DNA of 29,856 nucleotides from CAYOPE01 sp964405805 (GCA_964405805.1 CAYOPE010000007.1:1-29856); one strand, 5' to 3'; positions 16,201 to 22,826 are shown, numbered from the stretch's first letter. Numbers and translations: made by a program. The notes: generated by a model from the letters alone, not told the origin.

Positions 16201-16684
16201 TGTAGTCGCGGTCCATGGTCTTATAGGAATTATCAAAGTCGACCCAGCGCGCGATGCGACGGATTGTCTTGCGCCACTCAGCTACGTACGTCAGGACCAT
16301 GCTGCGACATTTTTCATTGAATTTTTTTATGCCGAGTTTCTCGATGTCTTTTTTGCCAGAAATCCCAAGCTCGCGCTCAACGATCTCCTCGATCGGTAGA
16401 CCATGACAGTCCCAGCCCCAGCGACGACGGACAAATTTGCCATTCATAGTCTGATATCTGGGCACCAAATCTTTCACCACTGAAGCGAGAATGCTGCCAT
16501 AGTGAGGCACACCAGTAGCAAACGGCGGGCCATCATAAAAAGTATACGGTTTACCGTCTTGGGTTTGCTTTAAAGATTTTTCGAAAATCTGACTCTCTTC
16601 CCAAAACTTCAGTATCTCTTCTTCAAGTTTCGGAAAATCAGGCTTTGGATCGATGGGTTTGAATTTATTCATATTGATAATCAC
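13235..16684 (-). CDS. ileS: Isoleucyl-tRNA synthetase with inserted histidine-phosphatase domain
   Basis: IleRS charges tRNA-Ile with isoleucine and edits valine. The 1149 residues hold the class I signature PHYG (60-63, the HIGH motif), a CP1 editing domain (about 185-460, with WTTTPWTLPGN and GEDD at 342-345), RYWGNPIP (471-478), a CxxC pair near 692, DSWFEAGSMPF, KMSKS (782-786) and the anticodon-binding helical domain (from about 860). Between VGSVAELGL (about 490-498) and DLHRPYIDD (679-687) a complete histidine-phosphatase domain of about 175 residues is inserted. It has RHGES (507-511), R560, E584 and SHGDP with H647. Three repeats are also in frame (about 221-232, 280-285 and 861-868), plus the 76-bp element at 956-978. 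The listed start is GTG, overlapping the argS stop (GTGA); ATG at 16672 is the alternative. It is coupled to argS and recO. Confidence 0.95.
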   Translation of the reverse strand: MIINMNKFKPIDPKPDFPKLEEEILKFWEESQIFEKSLKQTQDGKPYTFYDGPPFATGVPHYGSILASVVKDLVPRYQTMNGKFVRRRWGWDCHGLPIEEIVERELGISGKKDIEKLGIKKFNEKCRSMVLTYVAEWRKTIRRIARWVDFDNSYKTMDRDYMESVWWAFKQVYEKGLIYEGRKVLLYCPRCETPVSNFEVAMDNSYKEVTEEAVTVKFKVRGEGRGVRVEGDTYILAWTTTPWTLPGNVALAVGQDIDYVKVKVGEEYYIVAKEREKEILKQVQDYEVIKGKNLVGLEYEPLFGKKWVEGEKGEENAFKVYAADFVNTEEGTGVVHTAVVYGEDDYNLGLKVGLPVVPLLDEKGKFNDKAPDLIRGQYFKDSEKVIKKDLEARGLLFEKKQHQHSYPHCWRCGTTLFYNAIPAWFVNVQKIKPDLLKTNEKQMNWYPGHLKHGRYEKSVEAAPDWNISRNRYWGNPIPVWKCDEGHATVVGSVAELGLKRNTFLFSRHGESTKNVSGIVSSKIETDNYPLTEEGFKRAERVGKKLKAEGVDLIFSSDFLRTKTTAEIIGKTLGKEVQTDPRLREYDTGIFDGKSEKEYQDEFATKFDRLTTAPKNGENWNQVKERMLDFLNEINEKYTGKRILVVSHGDPLWVLQQHLGSEREYPKYEEVFELDISIVDLHRPYIDDVVLKCQKCGKDAHRVTEIFDSWFEAGSMPFAEYHYPFDQKEIFQKCFQGQFVAEYIPQTRAWFYVMHVMSQILFESAPFENVLTTGTILAEDGSKMSKSKRNYPNPWEIIDRYGVDALRFYLMNSAVMQAEDLNFSERELGVIYRKNILILWNVFNYFVTYANEAGWEPKQGAGDRVQGTVLDKWVVAKTQELVNGVTDELNNYSTVRATRMIEDYINELSTWYVRRSRGRKDDEFFETLRHCLLVLSKLMAPVTPYVAELIYQNLTTSPSPSLKGGESENSPPFKGELEGVSSVHLTAWPEKQDLRTEQRTLLAQMSLVRDLVEQGHSLRKAANIKLRQPLQSFVYAGNQLGAEFEEILADELNVKSVKFSDKLEFDLNITPELKKEGLAREIERAVQEMRKQKGLKVGETVNLSYDTDDSELKAAFALFDTKKTYVDKIAAASGGEEVEIDGKKLTISLK
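13748..13823. repeat. 76-bp composite palindromic element inside ileS
   Basis: This is the same element as at 8229-8304 but reversed: it begins gaccccctctaactccccc and ends gggggaggtc, with two internal hairpins. It is read in frame as SPSPSLKGGE...SPPFKGELEG in a surface loop of the anticodon-binding region. Confidence 0.9.
14080..14116. repeat. 14-bp tandem repeat inside ileS
   Basis: The unit ctgtcccctgcacc occurs twice plus a partial third copy. It is read in frame as GAGDRVQGTV in the linker between the catalytic and anticodon-binding domains. Confidence 0.85.
14654..15187 (-). other. Histidine-phosphatase (PGM-like) domain inserted in IleRS
   Basis: This part of ileS encodes residues about 500-677. 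It has the order of the branch-1 histidine phosphatase family: LFSRHGESTKN (nucleophile H508), PLTEEGFKRAE, IFSSDFLRTKTTAE (R560), LREYDTGIFDG (E584) and VVSHGDPLW (H647). These are the phosphate-pocket and acid residues of the family, so an active phosphatase or mutase is likely. The substrate cannot be read from sequence. Confidence 0.9.
15831..15849. repeat. Single palindromic repeat inside ileS
   Basis: tcctgaacttgtttcagga is one hairpin of the CCTGAACTTGTTTCAGG class. It is read in frame as EILKQVQD inside the editing domain. Confidence 0.8.
15990..16026. repeat. 14-bp tandem repeat inside ileS (second locus)
   Basis: The unit ccctctaccctcac occurs twice plus a partial copy and is read in frame as RGEGRGVRVEGD in the editing domain. 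The unit length equals that of the repeats at 14080 and 16951. Confidence 0.85.
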
Positions 16685-18324
16685 ATTTCTTCTAATGCTT
16701 GAATTCCTAGTAAATCAAGGCCAATTTTCAGAGTTTCTTTGGCTCTCATAACCAATGCTAGCCTGAAATTTTTCTTATTTTCATCTTTTTCCGCCATCAC
16801 CGGTGACTCGTGATAGAATTTGTTCATCAGTGTAGCAAAGTTATAAAGATAATTCGCTAAAATATTTGGCAAATAGTCTCTTAAGCTATCCTCTACAACT
16901 TCTGATAAAATAGATGATTTAAAAAGTATTTCTCGTTCTGTTTGAGTCATAACTGTCCCCTGTAACCTGTCCCCTGTAACCTGTCCTGCTTTCCTCAAAA
17001 TACTACTCAGCCTCGCGTGAGCATACTGCACATACGGCCCGCTGTCTCCTTCGAAGTCCATTACCTCATCCCAGTCAAACTCAATGTCACTGTGGCGATT
17101 GTGTTTGAGATCGAAATATTTCAGTGCTGCTTTTGAAACCGCCTTAACTACTTGTTCTTTATTTTTCAAATCTGGATTTTTTTCTTCAATAATTTTTGCG
17201 ACCTTCTCTTCGGCTTGGCCAATCACGTCATGCGCCAAAACCATATTGCCTTTTCGAGTAGACAGCGCTTCGCCCTTGAAGCTGATAAATCCGTAATCAA
17301 TATGCGTCCCCATTACACCCCTTTCTCCCATTTCCCCCATTAACTTTAGAATTGCAAAAAGCTGTTTGTAATGCAGGGACTGTCTGTTGTCGACCACATA
17401 AAGATGCTGAGTGAAGCCTTGCTGTTTGGCAAAAATAAAAGTGGCCAAGTCACGCAAAAGATAAGTCGTGCCCCCGTCTGACTTGATAATTAAAGCGACC
17501 CCGAGTCCTTGATTTTCTAAATCAACAATCTGCGCACCTTGCGATGACTTTAAAACTTTCGAACTTTCTAACTTTTTAACTACATCAGGCATTTTATCTT
17601 CATAGAAGCTCTCTGGCCAATGGTGATCAAATGGCAAAATGTCCATGAGATCATTTATCTGCAAAAATTCTTTCATGCTAGTTTCCACCAGCTGCTGCCA
17701 AATTTTTCGATTCTCTGCGTCACCTTGCTCGAGTTTTACGAACTCTTGCTTAGCAGCTTCTTTCTGTGATTCATCAGCATTGAGCTGCGCATAGAGTTTG
17801 TCATTAACCTCGCCGAATTTTTTCTGAGCCAAGATCAAATACCCAAACTGAGTCCCCCAGTCACCCATGTGAGTGTCGGATTCCACTTGATGTCCTGAAA
17901 ACAAAAGCATGCGCTTAATCGCATCGCCTATGATCGCAGTCCGCAAATGCCCCATATGCAAAGGCTTGGCAATGTTCGGCTGAAAGTACTCCAGAAGTAT
18001 TTTCTGATTTTCTTCTCCCCTTGCGGGAGAAGATGTCCGGTCGAATGACCGGACAGATGAGGGGGCCAAAAGCTCCTCTGTCCTCAATCTAAAATTTATA
18101 AACCCCGGACCTGCCACTTCCACTTTTTCAAACATGCTCTTATCGATTTTTTCGACCAAATCTTTGGCCACGTCCAAAGGCTTTTGCTTCAGCAGCTTGC
18201 TCAAAACTAAAGCAGCATTAGTCGCATAGTCGCCAAACTTCGGATCTGGATAAGTCACGTCAAAACTGACCTCTTGCCCAGCCGCTTTTTGTATCAATTG
18301 TTTGACTTTATCTCGCGTTAGCAT
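16681..18324 (-). CDS. argS: Arginyl-tRNA synthetase
   Basis: ArgRS attaches arginine to tRNA-Arg. The 547 residues contain an N-terminal Add-1-like domain (PDPKFGDYATNAALVLS), the HIGH motif as HMGH (123-126, IAKPLHMGHLRTAIIGD), the ArgRS signature THMGDWGTQFGYLI, a KMSKS-like STRKGN, and the DALR anticodon-binding domain (GPYVQYAHARLSSILRKAG to the end). Two repeats are inserted in frame: about 87-105 (PSSVRSFDRTSSPARGE), just before the HIGH region, and GDRLQGTV near 447-454 in the DALR domain. It is the first gene of the argS-ileS-recO operon. A TATAAT box ends 6 nt before its ATG, so the transcript may be leaderless. Confidence 0.95.
   Translation of the reverse strand: MLTRDKVKQLIQKAAGQEVSFDVTYPDPKFGDYATNAALVLSKLLKQKPLDVAKDLVEKIDKSMFEKVEVAGPGFINFRLRTEELLAPSSVRSFDRTSSPARGEENQKILLEYFQPNIAKPLHMGHLRTAIIGDAIKRMLLFSGHQVESDTHMGDWGTQFGYLILAQKKFGEVNDKLYAQLNADESQKEAAKQEFVKLEQGDAENRKIWQQLVETSMKEFLQINDLMDILPFDHHWPESFYEDKMPDVVKKLESSKVLKSSQGAQIVDLENQGLGVALIIKSDGGTTYLLRDLATFIFAKQQGFTQHLYVVDNRQSLHYKQLFAILKLMGEMGERGVMGTHIDYGFISFKGEALSTRKGNMVLAHDVIGQAEEKVAKIIEEKNPDLKNKEQVVKAVSKAALKYFDLKHNRHSDIEFDWDEVMDFEGDSGPYVQYAHARLSSILRKAGQVTGDRLQGTVMTQTEREILFKSSILSEVVEDSLRDYLPNILANYLYNFATLMNKFYHESPVMAEKDENKKNFRLALVMRAKETLKIGLDLLGIQALEEM
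16951..16985. repeat. 14-bp tandem repeat inside argS
   Basis: The unit ctgtcccctgtaac occurs twice plus a partial copy and is read in frame as TGDRLQGTV near the DALR domain. It is closely related to the ileS repeat at 14080-14116. Confidence 0.85.
18010..18067. repeat. Two-hairpin repeat inside argS
   Basis: Hairpins cttctccccttgcgggagaag and gtccggtcgaatgaccggac are adjacent and end in gatgagggggcc. The whole is read in frame as APSSVRSFDRTSSPARGEEN. The same kind of element is common between and inside genes of many bacteria. Confidence 0.85.
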
Positions 18325-18330
18325 GGGTTT

Positions 18331-18336
18331 ATTATA
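18331..18336 (-). promoter_or_regulatory. -10 box before argS
   Basis: A minus-strand TATAAT is followed by AAACCC and then the ATG of argS at 18324. The -35 position (TGGATT) is weak. If it is used, the transcript starts at or next to the start codon. Confidence 0.35.
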
Positions 18337-18367
18337 TCTGATAAAATAAGCTTAATCCAGTTTATTA

Positions 18368-18448
18368 GACCTCCCCTACCCCTCCTTGAAAGGAGGGGTA
18401 AACTGCAGTTATTTCTCCTCCTTTTAAGGAGGAGATCAAGAGGAGGTC
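18368..18448. repeat. 81-bp composite palindromic element upstream of smpB
   Basis: This is the third copy of the element found in the helicase gene and ileS: it starts gacctcccctacccctcctt, has two hairpins (cccctccttgaaaggagggg and ctcctccttttaaggaggag) and ends gaggaggtc. It fills most of the argS-smpB intergenic space. Confidence 0.9.
18441..18447 (+). promoter_or_regulatory. Ribosome binding site of smpB inside the repeat
   Basis: AGGAGGT lies 10 nt before the smpB ATG at 18458 and is part of the right end of the composite repeat. It is the best Shine-Dalgarno site I noticed in the window, where most genes lack one. Confidence 0.6.
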
Positions 18449-18457
18449 TCGACGCTT

Positions 18458-18907
18458 ATGCCAACGCTTGCCAACAATCGAAAGGCTTTTCATGATTACT
18501 CAATCGAAGACATGGTTGAGGCGGGCTTGGTGCTATCTGGCCACGAAGTCAAAAGTATCAAGAACGGTCAAGCGACACTGACCGGTGCTTATGTGACAAT
18601 CAGAAGCGGCGAGGCTTGGCTGCGCAACGCTTACATCGGCAAATACAAGCAAGCCTCAGGACTCGAAGGTGTAGATGAATCACGGGAACGAAAACTTCTG
18701 CTTCATAGAAAAGAAATTGAAAAACTCCAATCAAAAAGTAAAGAAAAAGGACTGACACTCATCCCGCTCGAACTTTACACGCATAAAAGTTTTATCAAAC
18801 TCAAAATCGGCCTCGGGCGTGGCAAAAAACAATTCGACAAACGCGATTCAATCAAGAAAAAAGAACAAAAACGCAAAATTGATAGAACAATTCGGACCAG
18901 AGTTTAA
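18458..18907 (+). CDS. smpB: SsrA-binding protein SmpB
   Basis: SmpB binds tmRNA and carries it to stalled ribosomes for trans-translation. At 149 residues it has the usual length. It shows the N-terminal NRKAFHDYSIEDMVEAGLVL, the EVKSIKNGQATLTGAYVTI core, LHRKEIEKLQSK, GLTLIPLELY and the basic C-terminal tail (KKQFDKRDSIKKKEQKRKIDR) that enters the mRNA channel. Its partner RNA gene, ssrA, is about 4 kb away at 22864-23244. The start follows a perfect Shine-Dalgarno site contributed by a repeat element. Confidence 0.97.
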   Translation: MPTLANNRKAFHDYSIEDMVEAGLVLSGHEVKSIKNGQATLTGAYVTIRSGEAWLRNAYIGKYKQASGLEGVDESRERKLLLHRKEIEKLQSKSKEKGLTLIPLELYTHKSFIKLKIGLGRGKKQFDKRDSIKKKEQKRKIDRTIRTRV

Positions 18908-18909
18908 GC

Positions 18910-18938
18910 TTGACTTTTTGTAAGCCGCATTGTATAAA
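18910..18938 (+). promoter_or_regulatory. Sigma-70-type promoter for the metzincin-like gene
   Basis: TTGACT (18910-18915) and TATAAA (18933-18938) have a 17-bp spacer just after smpB. The predicted start near 18945 leaves a short leader before the ATG at 18963. Confidence 0.6.
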
Positions 18939-18962
18939 TAATATAAGCTTTAATTAAAAACT

Positions 18963-19775
18963 ATGAAAAAAATCTCAAATATAGCCCTCACTTTAGCACT
19001 CTTATTTTCAGCACAATTAGCTTCTGCCAACCATACCTGGAGCACTTATCACTGGGCTCGCACAGCGAATCCGTTCACGATTAAGCTTGGTGACAATGTG
19101 AGCGCTGTTTGGAAACCGATTTTAAACACTGCTTCTACTGACTGGACTGCTTCAAGCGTACTTGATACGACTATAGTGCCGGGGCTCAGCAATGTCCGAA
19201 CTTGTAAGCCCACCACTGGACGAGTCGAAGTTTGTAACAACAAATACGGCAACAACGGCTGGCTAGGACTGGCATCCATCTGGGCTAGTGGCGAGCATAT
19301 CACTCAGGGTACAGTCAAACTCAATGACACTTACTTCGGCACGCCGACCTACAACACCACTGCCTGGAGAAATTTGGTGAGCTGCCAAGAAATCGGTCAC
19401 ACTTTCGGTCTCGATCATCAAGACACAAACTTTAACAATCCAAATCTTGGTACTTGCATGGACTACACCAATGACCCGACTACCAATCAATTCCCAAATC
19501 AAGGCGACTATGATCAGCTACTTTGCATTTATGATCCTGCGAAGTTCGGCCAGACTCTAACCTCTGGCCCTCACTCGTGCACTGGCACAGGACATCTCGA
19601 CGCTGTCACTACAGTTGGCCAAAAACTCGGCAGCAGCAATGCAGACATCGACCACAACGACGTCTCGACCTGGGGCAAAGCTATCCGCTTCTCGTCAGAC
19701 AAAAAGTCCGTGCTATTTGAGAAGGATCTAGCCAATGATCAGAAAGTTTTCACATTCGTCGTCTGGGCGCAGTAG
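18963..19775 (+). CDS. Secreted metzincin-like protein with altered zinc motif
   Basis: The 270-residue product has a clear signal peptide (about 1-22, ending ASAN). The region 142-152 reads QEIGHTFGLDH, which matches the metzincin HExxHxxGxxH motif except that the first His is Gln (codon CAA). A later CMDYTNDP (about 165-172) is at the position of a Met-turn. Several Cys (near 81, 91, 141, 165, 188) suggest disulfides. Known family: matrixin-like zinc proteases; here one of three zinc ligands is replaced, so it may use another ligand, bind zinc weakly, or be a non-catalytic binding protein. It has its own promoter between smpB and the Ig-like gene. Confidence 0.7.
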   Translation: MKKISNIALTLALLFSAQLASANHTWSTYHWARTANPFTIKLGDNVSAVWKPILNTASTDWTASSVLDTTIVPGLSNVRTCKPTTGRVEVCNNKYGNNGWLGLASIWASGEHITQGTVKLNDTYFGTPTYNTTAWRNLVSCQEIGHTFGLDHQDTNFNNPNLGTCMDYTNDPTTNQFPNQGDYDQLLCIYDPAKFGQTLTSGPHSCTGTGHLDAVTTVGQKLGSSNADIDHNDVSTWGKAIRFSSDKKSVLFEKDLANDQKVFTFVVWAQ

Positions 19776-19778
19776 TCA

Positions 19779-19807
19779 TTGACAAATATCATTGCTTAGG
19801 CTATTAT
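19779..19807 (+). promoter_or_regulatory. Sigma-70-type promoter for the Ig-like surface protein
   Basis: TTGACA (19779-19784, full consensus) and TATTAT (19802-19807) are 17 bp apart. The -35 box begins 4 bp after the stop of the previous gene. Confidence 0.6.
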
Positions 19808-19846
19808 ATTAAGTCTTAAATTAATCAATTAATAAGAAGCTAAATT

Positions 19847-22237
19847 ATGCCAAGAACAACCAAGGCCAGGGAAAAAAGCAAAACCAATACAGGATTTCAA
19901 TCTAAAGAAGTACGCGATTTCGTGCCTCAGCCAGTTATGCTGTTTTGGCAAAAGCCAATTCACACCATAGCCGCTTTGGCTTTGGTTGTATATGCATTGC
20001 AGCCACTTTTCGCATCCGCAGTTGCTACACCTACTATCAATCTAGGAGCATCCTCTGGCGGCTCTGGAAGCGTAGTATCTATAAGCGGAGCACATTTCCA
20101 CAACGGAGATACAATTACAGTTACCATTACTGGTCATTCGGGTAACATCTCAACTTCTCCCATAACTGTAAGTGGTAATACTTTTTCTGGGACGATCACT
20201 ATCCCAGGTGATGCCACTTTAGGCGCAGATACAGTCACCGCCAGTGACACGCATTCAAACAGCGCTAATGCGTCTTTCACTGTCAAGCTCACCCCCACAG
20301 TCTCTGTTACCAATCCGCCCGTAACTTATAACGGCTCACCTCAATCTGCGACAGTATCAGGCTCAGTTGCTGGGACTGTCAGCGATATCAAATACAATGG
20401 CTTGTCTACAGCCCCAACTAATGCCGGAACTTATCCGGTTACTGCTGATTTTACTCCCACAGATACTTCGACCTATAACAGCCTGAACGATGCTTCAGCA
20501 GGAAACTTTACGATCAACACTACTACTTCTGCTACTGTTATTTCTTGTCCCGAATCAGAGACATATACTGGTTCAGCAATTACTCCATGCTCTGCTACTG
20601 CAACTGGCGCTGGCGGTTTGAATCAATCAGTTAGTGTCAATTACACCAACAATATAGACGTCGGCACTGCATCGGCTGACGCGACATTTGCCGGTGACTC
20701 TAATCACACCGGAAGCTCTGCCACAGAACAAAATTTTGAAATTACTACTAAACCGATCACAGTCACAGCGACAGGTGTCAACAAAGTTTTTGATGGAAAC
20801 AGCGACGCTACTGTAGTCCTTGGCAGTACTGATATCGTAGAAGGAGATGATGTCTCATTGGACTATGACTCTGCGTCCTTTGCGGATTCAGACGTAGGAA
20901 CAGATATAGCTGTTCACGTAGAAGGCATCAGTATTGCCGGGGGTGAAGATGCATCCAACTATAGTCTGAATAACGCTGTAGCTGATACTAGCGCTGATAT
21001 AACAGAACAAACAGCAGATGTCAGTCTCGTCACAGAAGACCTAACCCAAACTTACAATGGTAGCCCGAGAACAGTGGGAGCTTCTGTATCCCCAGAAGAA
21101 GCAGGCCCAGCGTCAGTGCTTTATGAAGGCAGTCCTACTGCACCGACCAACGCTGGTAGCTACGATATCGTGGCTCTAGTGACAAATCCCAACTATTCTG
21201 GCTCAGCCTTAGGAACCCTGACTGTAAACAAAGCCAATCAAACTATCAATTTTGGTGAACTAGCTGACAAAACTTTTGGTGATGCTGATTTTGAAGTCTC
21301 AGCCAGCGCAAGCTCAGAGCTTGCGGTCAGCTTTGGCGCAGAAGGACAATGTACTGTAAGTGAGAACTTGGTCCATCTGACTGGAGTTGGTAGCTGTACT
21401 ATCACTGCTAGTCAGAGCGGAAATGGCAACTATAATGCTGCGCCTAATGTCGCGCAGTCATTCAATATCTCTGAAGCTTCCACTCTAGAAATCACGAATG
21501 AATCACACAACACTCCTGATATCTCTGCTGTCACGATCACCTGGACGACTAACCATGTAGCTACCAGCCGCGTGATCTACGACACTGTCTCTCACTCTGA
21601 TCTCGGTGAGCCATCTAACTATGGCTATGCCCACTCTACAGAAGAGACAGATACTGGTGAAAGCATGACTACTACTCACTCAGTTACAGTCACTGGCCTT
21701 ACTGCCAGCACTCTATACTTCTTCCGAGCCGTATCTCATGGTTCTCCAGAAGTAGTTGGCGATGAAATTTCTGCTACAACTGACAACCCAGCACCGCCAA
21801 GCGGTGGTAGTGGTACTACCGGTACCGGTGGCGGCGGAAATGGTGGTAATGGTGGCGGCACAGTAGCTGGTATCAGTACTGGCCCTGGTGGCTCAGGTAA
21901 TCCTGGGTACCCAACTCCGTATGCATATCCCACACCTGCTTATCCAACTCCTTCTACAGACTTTGGATCCACAGGCTCTGGATCAAACACAGGTTCAGGA
22001 AGCTACTCATATCAATACCAGACACCAGCCACTGGTGGTTCCAATGGCAGCGGAAATCAGCAAACTCAGCCAGAAAATAATCAAGGCGAAGTCTCTGGCA
22101 CTGAAGTTGCTCAAGGCAACAATTCCACAGGCTCAGACAACAGTCAGCCAAACAAAGGTTTATCGAAACTGCAATGGCTACTTCTGATCCTCGGAGGACT
22201 TATCGTCCTCGGTGTCGGCGGCTGGATGCTGTTCTAA
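19847..22237 (+). CDS. Large Ig-like (MBG/YDG) surface protein with C-terminal membrane anchor
   Basis: The 796-residue product has a basic N-terminus and a membrane/signal segment (about 37-58). Then come an IPT/TIG-like domain (about 60-145), an MBG-type domain (about 150-225, VTYNGSPQSATVSG), a further Ig-like repeat (to about 300), a YDG domain (about 300-388, VNKVFDGNSDATV), a second MBG domain (TYNGSPRTVGASV), another Ig-like repeat (QTINFGELADKTFGDADF) and a fibronectin-III/phosphatase-N-like domain (about 541-645). A Gly/Pro/Tyr/Ser-rich linker with PYAYPTPAYPTP follows, and the chain ends in a membrane segment (about 772-794). The architecture is that of an adhesin or a stalk protein on the cell surface. 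A terminator follows directly. Confidence 0.75.
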   Translation: MPRTTKAREKSKTNTGFQSKEVRDFVPQPVMLFWQKPIHTIAALALVVYALQPLFASAVATPTINLGASSGGSGSVVSISGAHFHNGDTITVTITGHSGNISTSPITVSGNTFSGTITIPGDATLGADTVTASDTHSNSANASFTVKLTPTVSVTNPPVTYNGSPQSATVSGSVAGTVSDIKYNGLSTAPTNAGTYPVTADFTPTDTSTYNSLNDASAGNFTINTTTSATVISCPESETYTGSAITPCSATATGAGGLNQSVSVNYTNNIDVGTASADATFAGDSNHTGSSATEQNFEITTKPITVTATGVNKVFDGNSDATVVLGSTDIVEGDDVSLDYDSASFADSDVGTDIAVHVEGISIAGGEDASNYSLNNAVADTSADITEQTADVSLVTEDLTQTYNGSPRTVGASVSPEEAGPASVLYEGSPTAPTNAGSYDIVALVTNPNYSGSALGTLTVNKANQTINFGELADKTFGDADFEVSASASSELAVSFGAEGQCTVSENLVHLTGVGSCTITASQSGNGNYNAAPNVAQSFNISEASTLEITNESHNTPDISAVTITWTTNHVATSRVIYDTVSHSDLGEPSNYGYAHSTEETDTGESMTTTHSVTVTGLTASTLYFFRAVSHGSPEVVGDEISATTDNPAPPSGGSGTTGTGGGGNGGNGGGTVAGISTGPGGSGNPGYPTPYAYPTPAYPTPSTDFGSTGSGSNTGSGSYSYQYQTPATGGSNGSGNQQTQPENNQGEVSGTEVAQGNNSTGSDNSQPNKGLSKLQWLLLILGGLIVLGVGGWMLF

Positions 22238-22249
22238 ACTGAAAATACT

Positions 22250-22275
22250 AAAACCCCTCGCCAGAGGGGTTTTTG
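22250..22275. terminator. Rho-independent terminator, possibly bidirectional
   Basis: Hairpin CCCCTC gcca GAGGGG (22254-22259 with 22264-22269) has AAAA before and TTTTT after. It ends the Ig-like gene and can also end the minus-strand gene at 22332. Confidence 0.85.
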
Positions 22276-22331
22276 ATTTGATTATTCTGGTAGACCAGAA
22301 CTGATCAGGCGGAAACTGCTTTGGCTTTAAG

Positions 22332-22736
22332 TTAGCCAAATTTACTGTGGTTGGTCTCTTCGGCCTCTTTTTGAGAAACTTGTCTCGATATCTCGTCTAT
22401 TACTTTTCTAACAGTCCCCTCATCTCGAGAAAACCCAGTTTCTCCTTGACTTGTTAGGATCGTGAGCTGTGTTTTTGGTCTTTCATAAACCCCTCTTGGT
22501 AAAGTCAGGGGCAAGGCATCCCAAACTGTTAAAGTTGTCTCCCAATTTTCGCCTTCCTTCGTAGGGTGAGGAACAGTCAAATTATAAGTGTACGAATGAC
22601 CCAGCCATTCTCGACCTGCGATTATTCTATTATCACTCCCATCAGTTAGGAGCGAAATCTTAGCTTTCCCTGAAAGAATATTCTCAACTGTTGTTGGTTT
22701 GCTAAACGGACCCTCTCTGCGTTCTTGTTGTGACAT
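22332..22736 (-). CDS. Hypothetical protein, 134 residues
   Basis: I do not recognise this family. The product is soluble, without a signal peptide or membrane segment. It begins MSQQERREGPFSKP, has a central, probably beta-rich part (TDGSDNRIIAGREWLGHSYTYNL) and ends with a helical segment rich in Glu/Gln (KVIDEISRQVSQKEAEE). It stands alone, convergent with the Ig-like gene and downstream of the tmRNA terminator. The ORF is of good length and amino-acid composition is ordinary, so it is probably a real gene. A weak -10 (TATAAA, 22755-22760) is upstream. Confidence 0.5.
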   Translation of the reverse strand: MSQQERREGPFSKPTTVENILSGKAKISLLTDGSDNRIIAGREWLGHSYTYNLTVPHPTKEGENWETTLTVWDALPLTLPRGVYERPKTQLTILTSQGETGFSRDEGTVRKVIDEISRQVSQKEAEETNHSKFG

Positions 22737-22826
22737 AAAGTTTTATTAATTGCTTTTATATTAGCAAAAACCTTTAAATTGAACAATTAGTTTTCCGAGC
22801 TCTTCTGGTCTCAGTTTTGGCAAACT

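Noticed and set aside
15839..16399. 186-residue plus-strand ORF opposite ileS
   Set aside because: It is the antisense frame of a highly conserved enzyme; no start signal or motif supports it.
8229..18448. CRISPR array
   Set aside because: The repeats are dispersed single copies or 14-bp tandem units without spacers, and no cas gene is present.
22284..22299. Hairpin ttctggtagaccagaa as a second terminator
   Set aside because: It has no T-run on either strand and the stronger terminator at 22250-22275 explains both sides.
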